In this document: piece by piece, positions 6,970 through 15,971 of the stretch
Layout: every line of letters starts with the position of its first letter
How positions within the stretch are numbered: position 1 is the first letter of the stretch
Translations under genes and position numbers: made by a program
DNA from: JAFMKE01 sp964655225
GTDB taxonomy: Bacteria; Bacteroidota; Bacteroidia; Chitinophagales; UBA8649
DNA: 64,000 nucleotides
Direction of reading: 5' to 3'
Assembly (NCBI GenBank): GCA_964655225.1
Contig: CAZZMB010000001.1
Coordinates: 34,807-98,806 of the forward strand
Notes under the pieces: generated by a model
The model's database searches: none
Seen by the model: the letters and a program-made list of their open reading frames with translations, nothing else
Told to the model about the DNA's origin: nothing

Positions 6970-9211
6970 AGTCATTTTATTATTCCTAAATATTACCCTA
7001 ATTAGTCTAAGTTTTGGTCAAAATGAGCGGTTAAGTCCCATTGGTCAAAATTCAAGCCTCCGACAATATGCTGGACAAGCTAAACTCAATTTTGTTTATG
7101 AAAATATAGTTCTTACTTCAGATACCTTGTCTTTGCCATTTATCGATGAGTTTTCTGTTCCATCACTGCGGCCTTATGACTTTGCATTGACATCTATCTC
7201 TGACACCGCTCTTTTCGCAGCAGGTATTTGTATTGAGAATGGAGATTTCACATTACAAACCGGATATTTTAATACTAATCCGAGTTTCACTTATTTTTAT
7301 GACACCATCAATGATGTTGTCGATTCTGTGGTGAATGCTTCACTAAGTGTTGATTATTTTGGCGCTTCTACATGTTTTCCAACACCGTCAAATACATCGG
7401 TTTTTTGGCCCTTGGCGTATGCATTTACTTTCGATTCAATATCAGGTGCTAAATTGGACTCTGTTGCACTGCCTGCTGATAGCAGTTTTCAGTTTGCTTC
7501 TATTTATTTTGGAAGGCTTGATTCCAATGCTAAATGGATAGATAATTATGCTTTTCAAAACACTACCTTCCCTGTTGATCCACCTACAATCGGCGTGGTA
7601 ACCTTGGATGGCTTGAATGAATTTGGAAGACCGTATAATAATTCGGTTGTTAATCCGGTGGGGAATGCAGATGTATTGACATCCAAGCCAATTGATTTGA
7701 GTGACTTGATGAATGATAGTGCAGTTTTTATTAGCTTTTTTGTGCAAGCGCAGGGGAGGGGTGATTTACCCAACACTCCGGATTCATTGGTCCTAGAGTT
7801 TAAAAATGAATTTGGACAAGAGTGGGTTAAAGTGTGGGGTATAAATATTGATGATATAGCGATAGATAAATTTAAGCAGTACTATGTAGAAGTTCGAGAT
7901 ACTAATTTAGTTGCTGGTCCGCGGTATTTCTATGAAGATTTTCAATTTAGATTTAGAAACATTGCCAGCTTAAGTGGAAATAATGACCATTGGCACATTG
8001 ACTATGTACGTTTAGATAAAAACCGATCATTGTCAGAACAAGATACGGTCATACGAGATGTTGCTTTTTTATATGATTTCCCAAATACTTTAGCCAAATA
8101 TAGCATGTTGCCTTGGAGTCAGTTTCAAGCAGGAGCCGATTCTTTTGCCAGTGAGATTAAAATTCCAATACGGGATAATGGACAAATCAATGGAGTTTCC
8201 GCGGGATCTTTCCCTATTGCAGTGCTTGTTACAGATTCCTTTGATACCGATACAGTTTTTGAGTTGAACGGATTAAATTTCAATCCAACCTCGGAAATAA
8301 AGAACCAAGTGTTTCTGCCGATTTCAGATTTTGTAAAACCTAATTTTCAAGGTGATTCGATTTGTTTGAATGCAGGAATGGGGATTTATCCTACGTCTAG
8401 AAATTTGATCATTAGTAATGATACTGCCTTTAGTCAAATTTGTTTCGATAAAGTGATGGCCTATGATGATGGTTCTGCGGAAAGAGCTTACGGCTTGAGT
8501 GGCAACCCCAATGAAGTCAAAAAATTTGCTTATAAATTTAATGTAGCTCATCCAGATACACTAGCCGCAATTCAGGTTCATTTCTCTAACATAGATGAGG
8601 ACGTGAGTAATTTAGTGTTTAGTTTTTATGCTTGGGATAGTCTGGAGATTAACCAACCCTTGTCTTACGAAAATCAAATAGGGGTGATTGAAAATAAGAA
8701 GCCTAGCTATATTGATTTGGTCAATGGTTTTGTGACTTATGCTTTTGATACGCCTATATTAGTAACGGATGATTTCTATATTGGTTGGGCGCAAACCGAT
8801 TCTAGAAATTTGCAAATTGGCTTTGATAAAAACAGTACGAAAGGACGTGACAACATGTTTACTTATACAAGCAGTACATGGCGACCATCCACGATTACCC
8901 AGGAGGGTTCTCCTATGCTGCGCGCTGTTTTAGATGCAGATTTTGTTTTTGAACCACCCACAGGAATTCAGAGTGTATATTCAAACAGTGTTTTGGAAGT
9001 TTATCCAAACCCAAGTCATGATATCTTTAATATTTATTTACCAAAAGACGGTTATAAAAACTCACTTATGGTCTATGATCTTTCCGGCAATTTGATTTTG
9101 AATCAAATCAATAGTTTACAAGTTAATTTGAGTCAGTTTTCAAGTGGCATGTATCTGCTTCAAGTCAGCGTTGGCAATAATTTATACCGTTCTAAGTTAA
9201 TCAAACGATAA
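6959..9211 (+). CDS. Large secreted protein with T9SS type A sorting domain
   Basis: A 750-residue protein with a signal peptide (MKSRVILLFLNITLISLSFG) and a C-terminal T9SS sorting domain of type A (EVYPNPSHDIFNIYLPKDGY ... VYDLSGNLIL ... SSGMYLLQVSVGNNLYRSKLIKR), so it should cross the outer membrane and be anchored or released at the surface. The middle has no enzyme motif that I recognise; it has repeated beta-rich segments. The ATG at 6959 is preferred over the one at 6953 because it places lysine next to the hydrophobic core; both overlap the end of the PASTA gene. It is followed by the DCC gene after 1 bp, which suggests one operon. Confidence 0.85.
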   Translation: MKSRVILLFLNITLISLSFGQNERLSPIGQNSSLRQYAGQAKLNFVYENIVLTSDTLSLPFIDEFSVPSLRPYDFALTSISDTALFAAGICIENGDFTLQTGYFNTNPSFTYFYDTINDVVDSVVNASLSVDYFGASTCFPTPSNTSVFWPLAYAFTFDSISGAKLDSVALPADSSFQFASIYFGRLDSNAKWIDNYAFQNTTFPVDPPTIGVVTLDGLNEFGRPYNNSVVNPVGNADVLTSKPIDLSDLMNDSAVFISFFVQAQGRGDLPNTPDSLVLEFKNEFGQEWVKVWGINIDDIAIDKFKQYYVEVRDTNLVAGPRYFYEDFQFRFRNIASLSGNNDHWHIDYVRLDKNRSLSEQDTVIRDVAFLYDFPNTLAKYSMLPWSQFQAGADSFASEIKIPIRDNGQINGVSAGSFPIAVLVTDSFDTDTVFELNGLNFNPTSEIKNQVFLPISDFVKPNFQGDSICLNAGMGIYPTSRNLIISNDTAFSQICFDKVMAYDDGSAERAYGLSGNPNEVKKFAYKFNVAHPDTLAAIQVHFSNIDEDVSNLVFSFYAWDSLEINQPLSYENQIGVIENKKPSYIDLVNGFVTYAFDTPILVTDDFYIGWAQTDSRNLQIGFDKNSTKGRDNMFTYTSSTWRPSTITQEGSPMLRAVLDADFVFEPPTGIQSVYSNSVLEVYPNPSHDIFNIYLPKDGYKNSLMVYDLSGNLILNQINSLQVNLSQFSSGMYLLQVSVGNNLYRSKLIKR

Positions 9212-9212
9212 T

Positions 9213-9614
9213 ATGAAATATCCCAGGGTAATAGTATTTGATGGAGTTTGTAATTTGTGCAATTTATCCGTTCAACGGGTGCTCAAGTATGATAAAAATG
9301 CTCACTTCTCATTTGCCTCCTTACAAGGTAAATTTGGACAAAACCTACTCAAACAAAAAGCATTAGACTCTAAGACATTCAATTCTTTTATCTTGCTCGA
9401 GGGTAATCAATTTTACACCCAATCTACTGCAGCTTTGCGGGTAGCTAAAAAAATGAGTTTCCCTTTTTTCTTATTTTATCCTTTTATTTTAGTTCCTAAA
9501 TTTATTCGAGACACCATCTACGACTATATAGCCAATAATAGATACAAATGGTTTGGAAAAACAGAATCGTGTATGATGCCGGATCCGGAGGTGCAGCAAA
9601 GATTTATTCCTTAA
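9213..9614 (+). CDS. DCC-family thiol-disulfide oxidoreductase (DUF393)
   Basis: The 133-residue protein starts with VIVFDGVCNLCNLSVQRVLKYD; the DGVCNLC motif (10-16) is the name-giving motif of the DCC family (DUF393, YuxK-like), thought to be thioredoxin-fold thiol oxidoreductases. FSFASLQGKFGQNLL, an ALRVAKK segment and a final YKWFGKTESCMMP also fit. There is no signal peptide, so it acts in the cytoplasm or at the inner face of the membrane. It sits 1 bp after the T9SS cargo and 9 bp before mltG. Physiological substrate unknown. Confidence 0.9.
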   Translation: MKYPRVIVFDGVCNLCNLSVQRVLKYDKNAHFSFASLQGKFGQNLLKQKALDSKTFNSFILLEGNQFYTQSTAALRVAKKMSFPFFLFYPFILVPKFIRDTIYDYIANNRYKWFGKTESCMMPDPEVQQRFIP

Positions 9615-9623
9615 ATTCGGTCA

Positions 9624-10643
9624 ATGATTAAAAAGCTTAAATACCTCGTTATTGGATTATTCCTGTTAGGGTGCTTTATTTCATTTTATGCCTATTCGTT
9701 TTGCTTTGGGGTAAGCGTATATCAACAAACGGATTTTTATTTACCTACAGGGTCTACATATGAATCGCTTTTAGATACATTAGAAAAAGAAGACCTAATC
9801 AATAATAAAAGGTTTTTCTTGGTTCTGGCAGAGAAGATGAATCTAAAAAACAATATCTACCCTGGGTATTATTTAATTGAAGAAGGTACTTCAAACTATG
9901 AGCTCATCGCAATTCTTCGAGGAGGTATGCAGACACCTGTCAAACTTGTCATTAATAATATAAACTTTAAGCAAGACTTAGCTGCGAAAATTGCCAGTCA
10001 AATTGAGCGGGATTCTTTGAGTATCTACTCGTTTCTTTTTGATGAAGAAAGGATAGCGGAGTTGGGGTATGAAGTGGACAATATCTCTTGCCTGTTTTTG
10101 CCAAATACTTACGAAGTTTATTGGAACCTGAGTGTAGAGTCTTTAATGGCTAAATTTACTCAAGCGCATCAAAGCTTTTGGAATGAGAGTCGATTGCAAC
10201 AAGCTGCCAATATAGGCTTGTCGAGTAATGAAGTTTTTATTTTAGCATCGATTGTGGAAAAGGAGTATAAGTATGCAAGCGAACGCAGAAGCATTGCTGG
10301 GGTCTACGTTAATCGCTTAAAGCTGGGGATGAAATTACAAGCTGATCCTACGGTTAAGTTCGCTTTAGGTGATTTATCGATTAAACGGATATTGACAGCT
10401 CATACAGCGCACAATCATCGCTACAACACCTATTATCATGCGGACTTACCACCTGGCCCTATTTGTCTACCTGAAACATCCACTATAGACGATGTCCTTG
10501 AAGCGGAGGAGCATAATTTCCTATATTTTTGTGCGAAAGCAGATTTATCAGGATATCATACCTTTACAAAAAGTTATAATGATCACCTTAAAGCGGCAAG
10601 ATTGTATCATGCAGCTTTAAACAAACTGCGTATTTATGAGTAG
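9624..10643 (+). CDS. mltG: Endolytic murein transglycosylase MltG
   Basis: MltG cleaves nascent glycan strands at the inner membrane and helps set strand length. The 339-residue protein has a single N-terminal membrane segment (about 7-27), a LysM-like region with YPGYYLIEEGTSNYELIAILRGG, and the YceG catalytic region FILASIVEKEYKYASERRSIAGVYVNRL followed by MKLQADPTVKFALGD. Glu212 in SIVEKE corresponds to the catalytic glutamate of the family. The ending with LPPGPICLPE and HTFTKSYNDH is also typical. It overlaps the following thioesterase gene by 8 bp. Confidence 0.95.
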   Translation: MIKKLKYLVIGLFLLGCFISFYAYSFCFGVSVYQQTDFYLPTGSTYESLLDTLEKEDLINNKRFFLVLAEKMNLKNNIYPGYYLIEEGTSNYELIAILRGGMQTPVKLVINNINFKQDLAAKIASQIERDSLSIYSFLFDEERIAELGYEVDNISCLFLPNTYEVYWNLSVESLMAKFTQAHQSFWNESRLQQAANIGLSSNEVFILASIVEKEYKYASERRSIAGVYVNRLKLGMKLQADPTVKFALGDLSIKRILTAHTAHNHRYNTYYHADLPPGPICLPETSTIDDVLEAEEHNFLYFCAKADLSGYHTFTKSYNDHLKAARLYHAALNKLRIYE

Positions 10644-11049
10644 GGTAAGTGAAACCAGCGTTCGTGTTCGCTATGGAGAAACAGATCAAATGGGGTTTGT
10701 TTACTACGGCAATTACGCCTTATACCTTGAATTAGCTCGTACTGAATTGATCCGTCAATCCGGTTGGAGCTATAAGCAATTGGAAGTGGAAGGAATTCAG
10801 TTGCCTGTGGTTAATTTAAATATGAAATACAGAAAACCTGCGGTTTATGACGATGTTCTTCATATTCGAACAAAAATTATAGGGGAAATAAATAGAAAGA
10901 TTTGTTTCTATTCAGAAATATTTAATGCTCAAAACGAACTTTTGCTTAAAGGAGAAGTGGAGCTAGTTTTTATGGATAAACATCTGAAGAAAGTAATCAA
11001 CTGCCCTGATTTACTAAAGGAGAAAATGAAACCCTTTCAATGGAGTTAA
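10636..11049 (+). CDS. Hotdog-fold acyl-CoA thioesterase (YbgC/FadM-like)
   Basis: A 137-residue single-domain 4HBT protein. VRVRYGETDQMGFVYYGNYALYLELARTELIR (9-40) carries the catalytic Asp17 of the YbgC/4-hydroxybenzoyl-CoA thioesterase type, and the LPVVNLNMKYRKPAVYDDVLHI strand follows as expected. It hydrolyses acyl-CoA thioesters in the cytoplasm; the chain is not predictable. Its start lies inside the end of mltG and its end overlaps the BrkB gene by 10 bp, so the three are surely translated from one message. Confidence 0.9.
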   Translation: MSRVSETSVRVRYGETDQMGFVYYGNYALYLELARTELIRQSGWSYKQLEVEGIQLPVVNLNMKYRKPAVYDDVLHIRTKIIGEINRKICFYSEIFNAQNELLLKGEVELVFMDKHLKKVINCPDLLKEKMKPFQWS

Positions 11050-11999
11050 AGAGGGACATAGAGATTTTTATACAAAATAATCCTGCTGCATTGAAGACGA
11101 TCCGTTTTTTAAAGCAGTTTACGCTTCCAGGATTTGATAAGATACCTGTGTTTATTGTGCTTAAGTTTATTGCCTCTGAATTGAGAAAGGATCTGATTCC
11201 AACACGAGCAAGGTCTATTGCTTATAGTTTTTTTATTGCATTCTTTCCAGGGATGATTTTCTTGCTAACCTTGTTGCCTTATATTCCTTTAGAGGGCGTT
11301 CAAGCACATTTTTTTTCTATCATTAATGAGGTCGTTCCTGATAAAGTAGTGAATTCATTTATTCTTACTACGGTGGACGACTTAATCAATCAACCCAGGG
11401 AGGGATTATTATCATTTGGAGCTTTATTGACCTTCTATTTTGCTACGCAAGGGGTGGTCTCTATGATTTTATCCTTTAATAAAACCTATTCAATTTATAC
11501 CGACAGAAATTTCTTAACCTTACGTTGGGTCGCCTTAAAGCTTACTATTTTATTATTCTTCATGTTTGTTATCTCTATTGTTGTTCTTATTGCTGGGGAA
11601 GGTCTCATTAATTTGTTCTTAGGTTATGTTGAAATAAAGAGTTTTTGGGTAAATATTTTACTAAACGCCCTGCGGTATATTATAATTTTGATTCTGTTCT
11701 TTGTCTCTATCTCTACCATCTATTATTATGGTCCTTCGGTGAAGAAGAAGTGGAAGTTTGTAACGCCTGGTTCTAGTTTGGCAACTATTGGTTCAATAGT
11801 GGCTTCGGTTGTATTTTCCAATTACATCAATGGATTTGAAAAATACAACACTATTTATGGCATTTTTGGGTCGATTATCTTGTTCTTAGGCTGGCTGTAT
11901 TTGAATTCATTTGTTTTGCTTATCGGATTTGAGTTAAATGCCGCAATTTATTATCAATCACATATTCTTAAGGAAGAGGAAGAGGAATTGATTGCTTAG
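11040..11999 (+). CDS. YihY/BrkB-family inner membrane protein
   Basis: A 319-residue protein with about six membrane helices. ARSIAYSFFIAFFPGMIFLLTLLPYIP is the N-terminal signature of the YihY/BrkB family, and FYFATQGVVSMILSFNKTY, the FVTPGSSLATIGSIVASVVFSNYI segment and YGIFGSIILFLGWLYLNSFVLLIGFELNAA match its second half. The family was once annotated as ribonuclease BN, which is not supported; its real function is open. Last gene of the plus-strand run that begins at ddl. Confidence 0.9.
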   Translation: MELKRDIEIFIQNNPAALKTIRFLKQFTLPGFDKIPVFIVLKFIASELRKDLIPTRARSIAYSFFIAFFPGMIFLLTLLPYIPLEGVQAHFFSIINEVVPDKVVNSFILTTVDDLINQPREGLLSFGALLTFYFATQGVVSMILSFNKTYSIYTDRNFLTLRWVALKLTILLFFMFVISIVVLIAGEGLINLFLGYVEIKSFWVNILLNALRYIIILILFFVSISTIYYYGPSVKKKWKFVTPGSSLATIGSIVASVVFSNYINGFEKYNTIYGIFGSIILFLGWLYLNSFVLLIGFELNAAIYYQSHILKEEEEELIA

Positions 12000-12098
12000 C
12001 ACCTGTGGCTTCTATCTTCATATAGTTAGTGATGATTTTTTTTATTTTTTTTTAGAGAAAAGTAAGCTTAAAATTAAAAAGCTTTTTACTTTTACATC

Positions 12099-12186
12099 GG
12101 AGAATTGGCAGAGTGGTCGAATGCGGCGGTCTTGAAAACCGTTGTACTGTGAGGTACCGGGGGTTCGAATCCCTCATTCTCCGCCA
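12099..12186 (+). tRNA. tRNA-Ser (anticodon UGA)
   Basis: An 88-nt cloverleaf with acceptor arms GGAGAAT/ATTCTCC, discriminator G and an encoded CCA. The anticodon loop CTTGAAA places TGA at 12133-12135, reading UCA serine codons. The long variable arm (about 12143-12161) is the class II feature expected for serine. The T arm contains GGTTCGAATCC. A terminator follows at once. Confidence 0.97.
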
Positions 12187-12223
12187 AAGCCTCTCCTCGA
12201 GAATATCGGGAAGAGGCTTTTTT
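12187..12223 (+). terminator. Terminator after tRNA-Ser
   Basis: AAGCCTCT (12187-12194) pairs with AGAGGCTT (12212-12219) and is followed by T6. The next gene starts only 13 bp later. Confidence 0.8.
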
Positions 12224-12236
12224 ATCCTTAGAACTC

Positions 12237-12701
12237 ATGGGAACGATAAAAAAACCATTTCAGCGTGAATCGCACCTCAGAAGTATAATCAAAGGTTTTA
12301 CTTGGCGAGTTATTGCCTTTTTAGATACCTTGGTAATGACAATGCTAGTAACATCGATTATCGATGGTAAACCGCACATTGAGGCTGGACTAGCTATAGC
12401 GGGATTTGAGTTTATAATTAAAATTGTCATCTATTATGGGCATGAGCGAGCTTGGCAAAGCGCATGGAAGGACGGAGTTTTTGCACAAAAGGAGACCTTG
12501 TTCAAAACAGCAACATGGCGAGTTTTAGCTACAACTACTACTTTTATTATTTCAGGTAAAGTATTAGGTTCATTTGCAGGGGCAGCTCTTGGTATCGCTT
12601 TAGCGGAATCTGTGAGTAAATTTGCTTTCTTTTACCTGCATGAGCGCCTATGGTTAAAAGTTCCACTGGGAGCAGTTCGCGAGATTGTTCGAAAAAATTA
12701 A
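12237..12701 (+). CDS. DUF2061 membrane protein, two repeats
   Basis: A 154-residue membrane protein made of two DUF2061 units: FTWRVIAFLDTLVMTMLVTSII...FEFIIKIVIYYGHERAWQ (about 21-75) and ATWRVLATTTTFIISGKVLG...ESVSKFAFFYLHERLWLKVP (about 93-145). Each unit gives two helices ending in the YxHERxW motif. The function of the family is unknown. The start lies just behind the tRNA terminator and I see no promoter box in those 13 bp, so it may be expressed by read-through. Confidence 0.88.
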   Translation: MGTIKKPFQRESHLRSIIKGFTWRVIAFLDTLVMTMLVTSIIDGKPHIEAGLAIAGFEFIIKIVIYYGHERAWQSAWKDGVFAQKETLFKTATWRVLATTTTFIISGKVLGSFAGAALGIALAESVSKFAFFYLHERLWLKVPLGAVREIVRKN

Positions 12702-12762
12702 GAATAGGTTTTTTCTACAATTTCTTAACATTTTCTTCTTTTCATTACAACTGAATTAAGCT

Positions 12763-12770
12763 TAACTTTG
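12763..12770 (+). promoter_or_regulatory. Promoter -7 box for the PhoX-like gene (TAACTTTG)
   Basis: Exact TAnnTTTG match 25 bp before the ATG at 12796, placed as expected. No clear -33 TTG. Confidence 0.45.
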
Positions 12771-12795
12771 TTATACAGTAAAATAAAGTCTACTC

Positions 12796-14427
12796 ATGAA
12801 ATATTCAAGAAGAAGTTTTTTAGAATTTTTAGGTAAAGGAAGTGTTGTTGGTGCTGCGAGTTTCGCACTTGCGCCTGTATTGCAGGCATGTCAAAGCGAA
12901 GTAATATCTCTGGGACCTGTAAGTTATGATGCACAAGTTGGCTTTAAGAGTATATCTGTTTTAAAAGATGATCAGGTGCGCTTGGCCGATGGTTTTACGC
13001 AGGAATTGTTAGTGAAGTTTGGCGATCCAATTAGTGATAAAGACTATTTTGGTACGCACAATGATTATTTGGCATTTATTCCATTAAACGAAGATGGAAG
13101 CGAAGGAATTCTTTGGAGCAATCATGAGTATTTAGATCCTGTTCTCATGGGCACTTATGCACCAGCTGAAGCAAAAACTCTAGAACAGGTTGAAAAAGAG
13201 CAATATGTTGTGGGTGGCAGCTTAGTTCATGTGCAGTTGAATGCGCAAGGTTCTTGGTCGGTCAATAAGGAAAGTGAATTCAATAGAAGGTTAACGGCCA
13301 AAACAAGCATTCCTTTTTTATGGGATGAGCCTATAGATGGAAGTATGGAAGCGATTGGGACATTTGCGGGCTGTGCTGGCGGGGTTACTCCATGGGGGAC
13401 CATTCTTTCTTGTGAAGAAAATACGGCTCAATACTACGGTGAGTATGTATATGATGAGATGAATGGAGCAGTTATTGACCGTTTACCAGGTGGGTATGGT
13501 TGGAAAAAATACTTTGATTATTCTCCTGAGCATTATGGATGGGTGGTCGAAATTAATCCTAAAACAGGCAAGGCTCATAAATTGGTCGCTTTAGGTAGAT
13601 GTGCACATGAGTGCGCCACGATGCATCAGTTGGAAGATGGTCGCGTGGTAGTTTACTCAGGAGATGATGGGAATGATAGATGCTTGTATAAATATATATC
13701 CCACAAGCCCAATGATCTAAAAGATGGAACCCTTTACGTAGCAAATATAGAGAAAGGGGAGTGGGTCAGTCTTAAATACGAGGATCATGCCATCCTTCAA
13801 GAGAAATTTAAAAGTCAAACTGAAGTCTTGGTTCGAATGCGAGAAGCCGCATATTTAGTTGGAGGATCTATGTTAAATAGACCGGAGGACATTGAGATAG
13901 ACCCGGTGACAGGAGCCGTATTTATTAGTTTGACCAACAATAAACCAAAAGGAGATCTACACGGATCAATAATGAAGTTGACCGAAGATAGTAAGGACAA
14001 GACAAGTTTAACTTTTAAAACAGAAACCTTTTTAGCAGGAAGTGCGGAAGCTGGTTTTTCAAGCCCAGATAATTTGGCCTTCGATTTACGGGGAAATCTA
14101 TGGTTCACGACGGATGTTGGCGGATATACCTTGGGTGCTGGGGAATATGGTTTTATGCCTTGTAATAGTTTGTTTTTAGTCCCTCGCAGTGGAGAAAGAG
14201 CTGGAGAGTTGATTCGGGTTGCAACTGCACCGAATGATGCCGAGTTTACTGGGCCTTATTTTCATCCCAATGGAAAATACCTCTTTCTGAGCGTACAGCA
14301 TCCTGGTGAAACTTCTTCAAGTTTAGAAGATTTAGCCAGCCATTGGCCAGAAGGCGGGGATTCTACTCCACTTTCGGGAGTTATTGTGATAAGTGGTGAA
14401 AGCTTGGCTAATCTGCAGAATGTTTAG
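12796..14427 (+). CDS. PhoX-like DUF839 protein, Tat-exported lipoprotein
   Basis: A 543-residue protein whose start MKYSRRSFLEFLGKG holds a twin-arginine (SRRSFL) export signal, followed by a hydrophobic stretch and a lipobox ending at Cys32 (LQAC). The folded protein therefore crosses by Tat and is likely lipid-anchored. The body has DUF839/PhoX family features: FGTHNDYLAFIPL, GILWSNHEY, GTFAGCAGGVTPWGTILSCEE, CAHECATMHQLEDGRVVVYSGDD, RPEDIEIDPVTGAVFISLTNN and GPYFHPNGKYLFLSVQHPGE. PhoX proteins are calcium/iron phosphatases of the cell envelope, but many DUF839 members are untested, so phosphatase activity is inference. Confidence 0.88.
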   Translation: MKYSRRSFLEFLGKGSVVGAASFALAPVLQACQSEVISLGPVSYDAQVGFKSISVLKDDQVRLADGFTQELLVKFGDPISDKDYFGTHNDYLAFIPLNEDGSEGILWSNHEYLDPVLMGTYAPAEAKTLEQVEKEQYVVGGSLVHVQLNAQGSWSVNKESEFNRRLTAKTSIPFLWDEPIDGSMEAIGTFAGCAGGVTPWGTILSCEENTAQYYGEYVYDEMNGAVIDRLPGGYGWKKYFDYSPEHYGWVVEINPKTGKAHKLVALGRCAHECATMHQLEDGRVVVYSGDDGNDRCLYKYISHKPNDLKDGTLYVANIEKGEWVSLKYEDHAILQEKFKSQTEVLVRMREAAYLVGGSMLNRPEDIEIDPVTGAVFISLTNNKPKGDLHGSIMKLTEDSKDKTSLTFKTETFLAGSAEAGFSSPDNLAFDLRGNLWFTTDVGGYTLGAGEYGFMPCNSLFLVPRSGERAGELIRVATAPNDAEFTGPYFHPNGKYLFLSVQHPGETSSSLEDLASHWPEGGDSTPLSGVIVISGESLANLQNV

Positions 14428-14461
14428 TGCTCGAAATTTTAATATAGCTCTGAAGATTGTT

Positions 14462-14469
14462 TATCTTTG
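14462..14469 (+). promoter_or_regulatory. Promoter -7 box for lpdA (TATCTTTG)
   Basis: TATCTTTGCAG, a perfect TAnnTTTG, lies 25 bp before the lpdA ATG and 35 bp after the preceding stop. Confidence 0.55.
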
Positions 14470-14494
14470 CAGCTCAAACTAAAGAAAATTTTCT

Positions 14495-15889
14495 ATGAAT
14501 TATGATCTCATTGTTTTAGGTAGTGGACCTGGCGGATATGTTACTGCGATTCGCGCTTCCCAACTAGGATTGAAAACAGCGGTTATTGAAAAAGAATCAT
14601 TAGGCGGTGTTTGTTTAAATTGGGGGTGTATACCTACCAAAGCTCTTCTAAAGAGTGCACAAGTATTTGAATACATCAATCATGCGGATGATTATGGGAT
14701 TTCAGTTGATGGTGCTTCAGCTAATTTTGGTGATATGATCACTCGAAGTAGAGGAATAGCCGAAGGAATGAGTAAAGGGGTGCAGTTCCTGATGAAAAAG
14801 AACAAGATTGATGTTATAATGGGTTACGGTACTCTTCAGCCGGGCAAACAGGTCGAGGTGAAAAATGATAAGGGAGAGTCTAAAACTTATGCTGCAAATC
14901 ATATTGTTGTAGCGACAGGTGGAAGAAGTCGATCTGTTCCAGGTTTGGAGCAAGATGGAAAGAAAATAATCGGCTATCGCGAAGCGATGAGTTTAAAAGA
15001 TCAACCGAATAAAATGGTTGTTGTAGGGTCAGGTGCTATTGGTGTTGAGTTTGCTTATTTCTACAATTCTCTCGGTACGGAAGTAACTATCGTTGAATAT
15101 CTAGATAAAATCGTTCCAAGAGAGGACAAAGACATCTCTAAGGAATTGGCTAAAGTATTGAAAAAGAAAGGAATTAAGATCGTGACAGGTTCTGCTGTGC
15201 AAGCAGTTGATACGAGTGGTGATTTATGTCAGGTAAAAGTAAAGGATAATAAGTCAGGCAAGGAATCTGAATTGACTTGCGATATTGTTCTTTCCGCAGT
15301 TGGCGTGATACCAAATACTGATAATATCGGACTAGAAAATGTGGGTATTGCCTCAGATAGGGGATTAGTCACGGTGGATGAGCATTACCGTACCAATATT
15401 GAAGGATACTATGCTATTGGTGATATTGTCCCTGGAGCTGCTTTAGCGCACGTAGCTTCTGCCGAAGGGATTTTGTGTGTAGAAAGTATTGCTGGTCATA
15501 AAATTGAAGCGTTGGACTATAACAATATACCATCTTGTACTTATTGTATTCCTGAAATAGCATCAGTGGGCTATACGGAAGAGGAGGCAAAAGATGCTGG
15601 TTATGAAATTAAAGTAGGTAAGTTTCCTTTCTCTGCTTCAGGTAAAGCAAGTGCGGCTGGAGTTAAAGAAGGCTTTGTAAAAGTAATTTATGATGCTAAG
15701 TACGGTGAATGTCTTGGAGCTCATATGGTTGGTGCGAATGTTACTGAAATGATTGCTGAAATAGTTGTGGCTAGGAAACTAGAAACAACTAGCCATGAAA
15801 TTCTTAAAGCGGTTCATCCTCATCCAACAATGAGCGAAGCGGTTATGGAGGCTACAGCAGCAGCTTACGATGAGGTGATTCATTTATAG
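14495..15889 (+). CDS. lpdA: Dihydrolipoyl dehydrogenase
   Basis: The E3 subunit of 2-oxoacid dehydrogenase complexes and the glycine cleavage system, reoxidising dihydrolipoamide with NAD. 464 residues: FAD-binding GSGPGGY (9-15), redox-active disulfide GGVCLNWGCIPTKA with Cys40 and Cys45, NAD-binding GSGAIGVEFAYFYNSLG, AIGDIV, and the C-terminal interface HPHPTMSE with the catalytic His443/Glu448 pair. All catalytic elements are present. It has its own promoter and is not next to the E1/E2 genes. Confidence 0.97.
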   Translation: MNYDLIVLGSGPGGYVTAIRASQLGLKTAVIEKESLGGVCLNWGCIPTKALLKSAQVFEYINHADDYGISVDGASANFGDMITRSRGIAEGMSKGVQFLMKKNKIDVIMGYGTLQPGKQVEVKNDKGESKTYAANHIVVATGGRSRSVPGLEQDGKKIIGYREAMSLKDQPNKMVVVGSGAIGVEFAYFYNSLGTEVTIVEYLDKIVPREDKDISKELAKVLKKKGIKIVTGSAVQAVDTSGDLCQVKVKDNKSGKESELTCDIVLSAVGVIPNTDNIGLENVGIASDRGLVTVDEHYRTNIEGYYAIGDIVPGAALAHVASAEGILCVESIAGHKIEALDYNNIPSCTYCIPEIASVGYTEEEAKDAGYEIKVGKFPFSASGKASAAGVKEGFVKVIYDAKYGECLGAHMVGANVTEMIAEIVVARKLETTSHEILKAVHPHPTMSEAVMEATAAAYDEVIHL

Positions 15890-15971
15890 GTTTTGTAATA
15901 TTAGTGCGCTCAGAAGGACTTCCTGAAGATACTGACTTAGCGATTTTATCAAGAATCTCATTCAATTGCAT
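15852..15971 (-). CDS. Possible 39-residue coupled mini-ORF after the NA37 gene
   Basis: An ATG overlaps the TGA stop of the NA37-like gene (TGATG) and opens 39 codons beginning MQLNEILDKIAKSVSSGSPS, ending inside the 3' end of lpdA on the opposite strand. The overlap is typical of translational coupling and the first 25 residues look protein-like, but the tail is antisense to lpdA. It may be a truncated remnant. Weak call. Confidence 0.2.
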   Translation of the reverse strand: MQLNEILDKIAKSVSSGSPSERTNITKPINESPHRKLLL

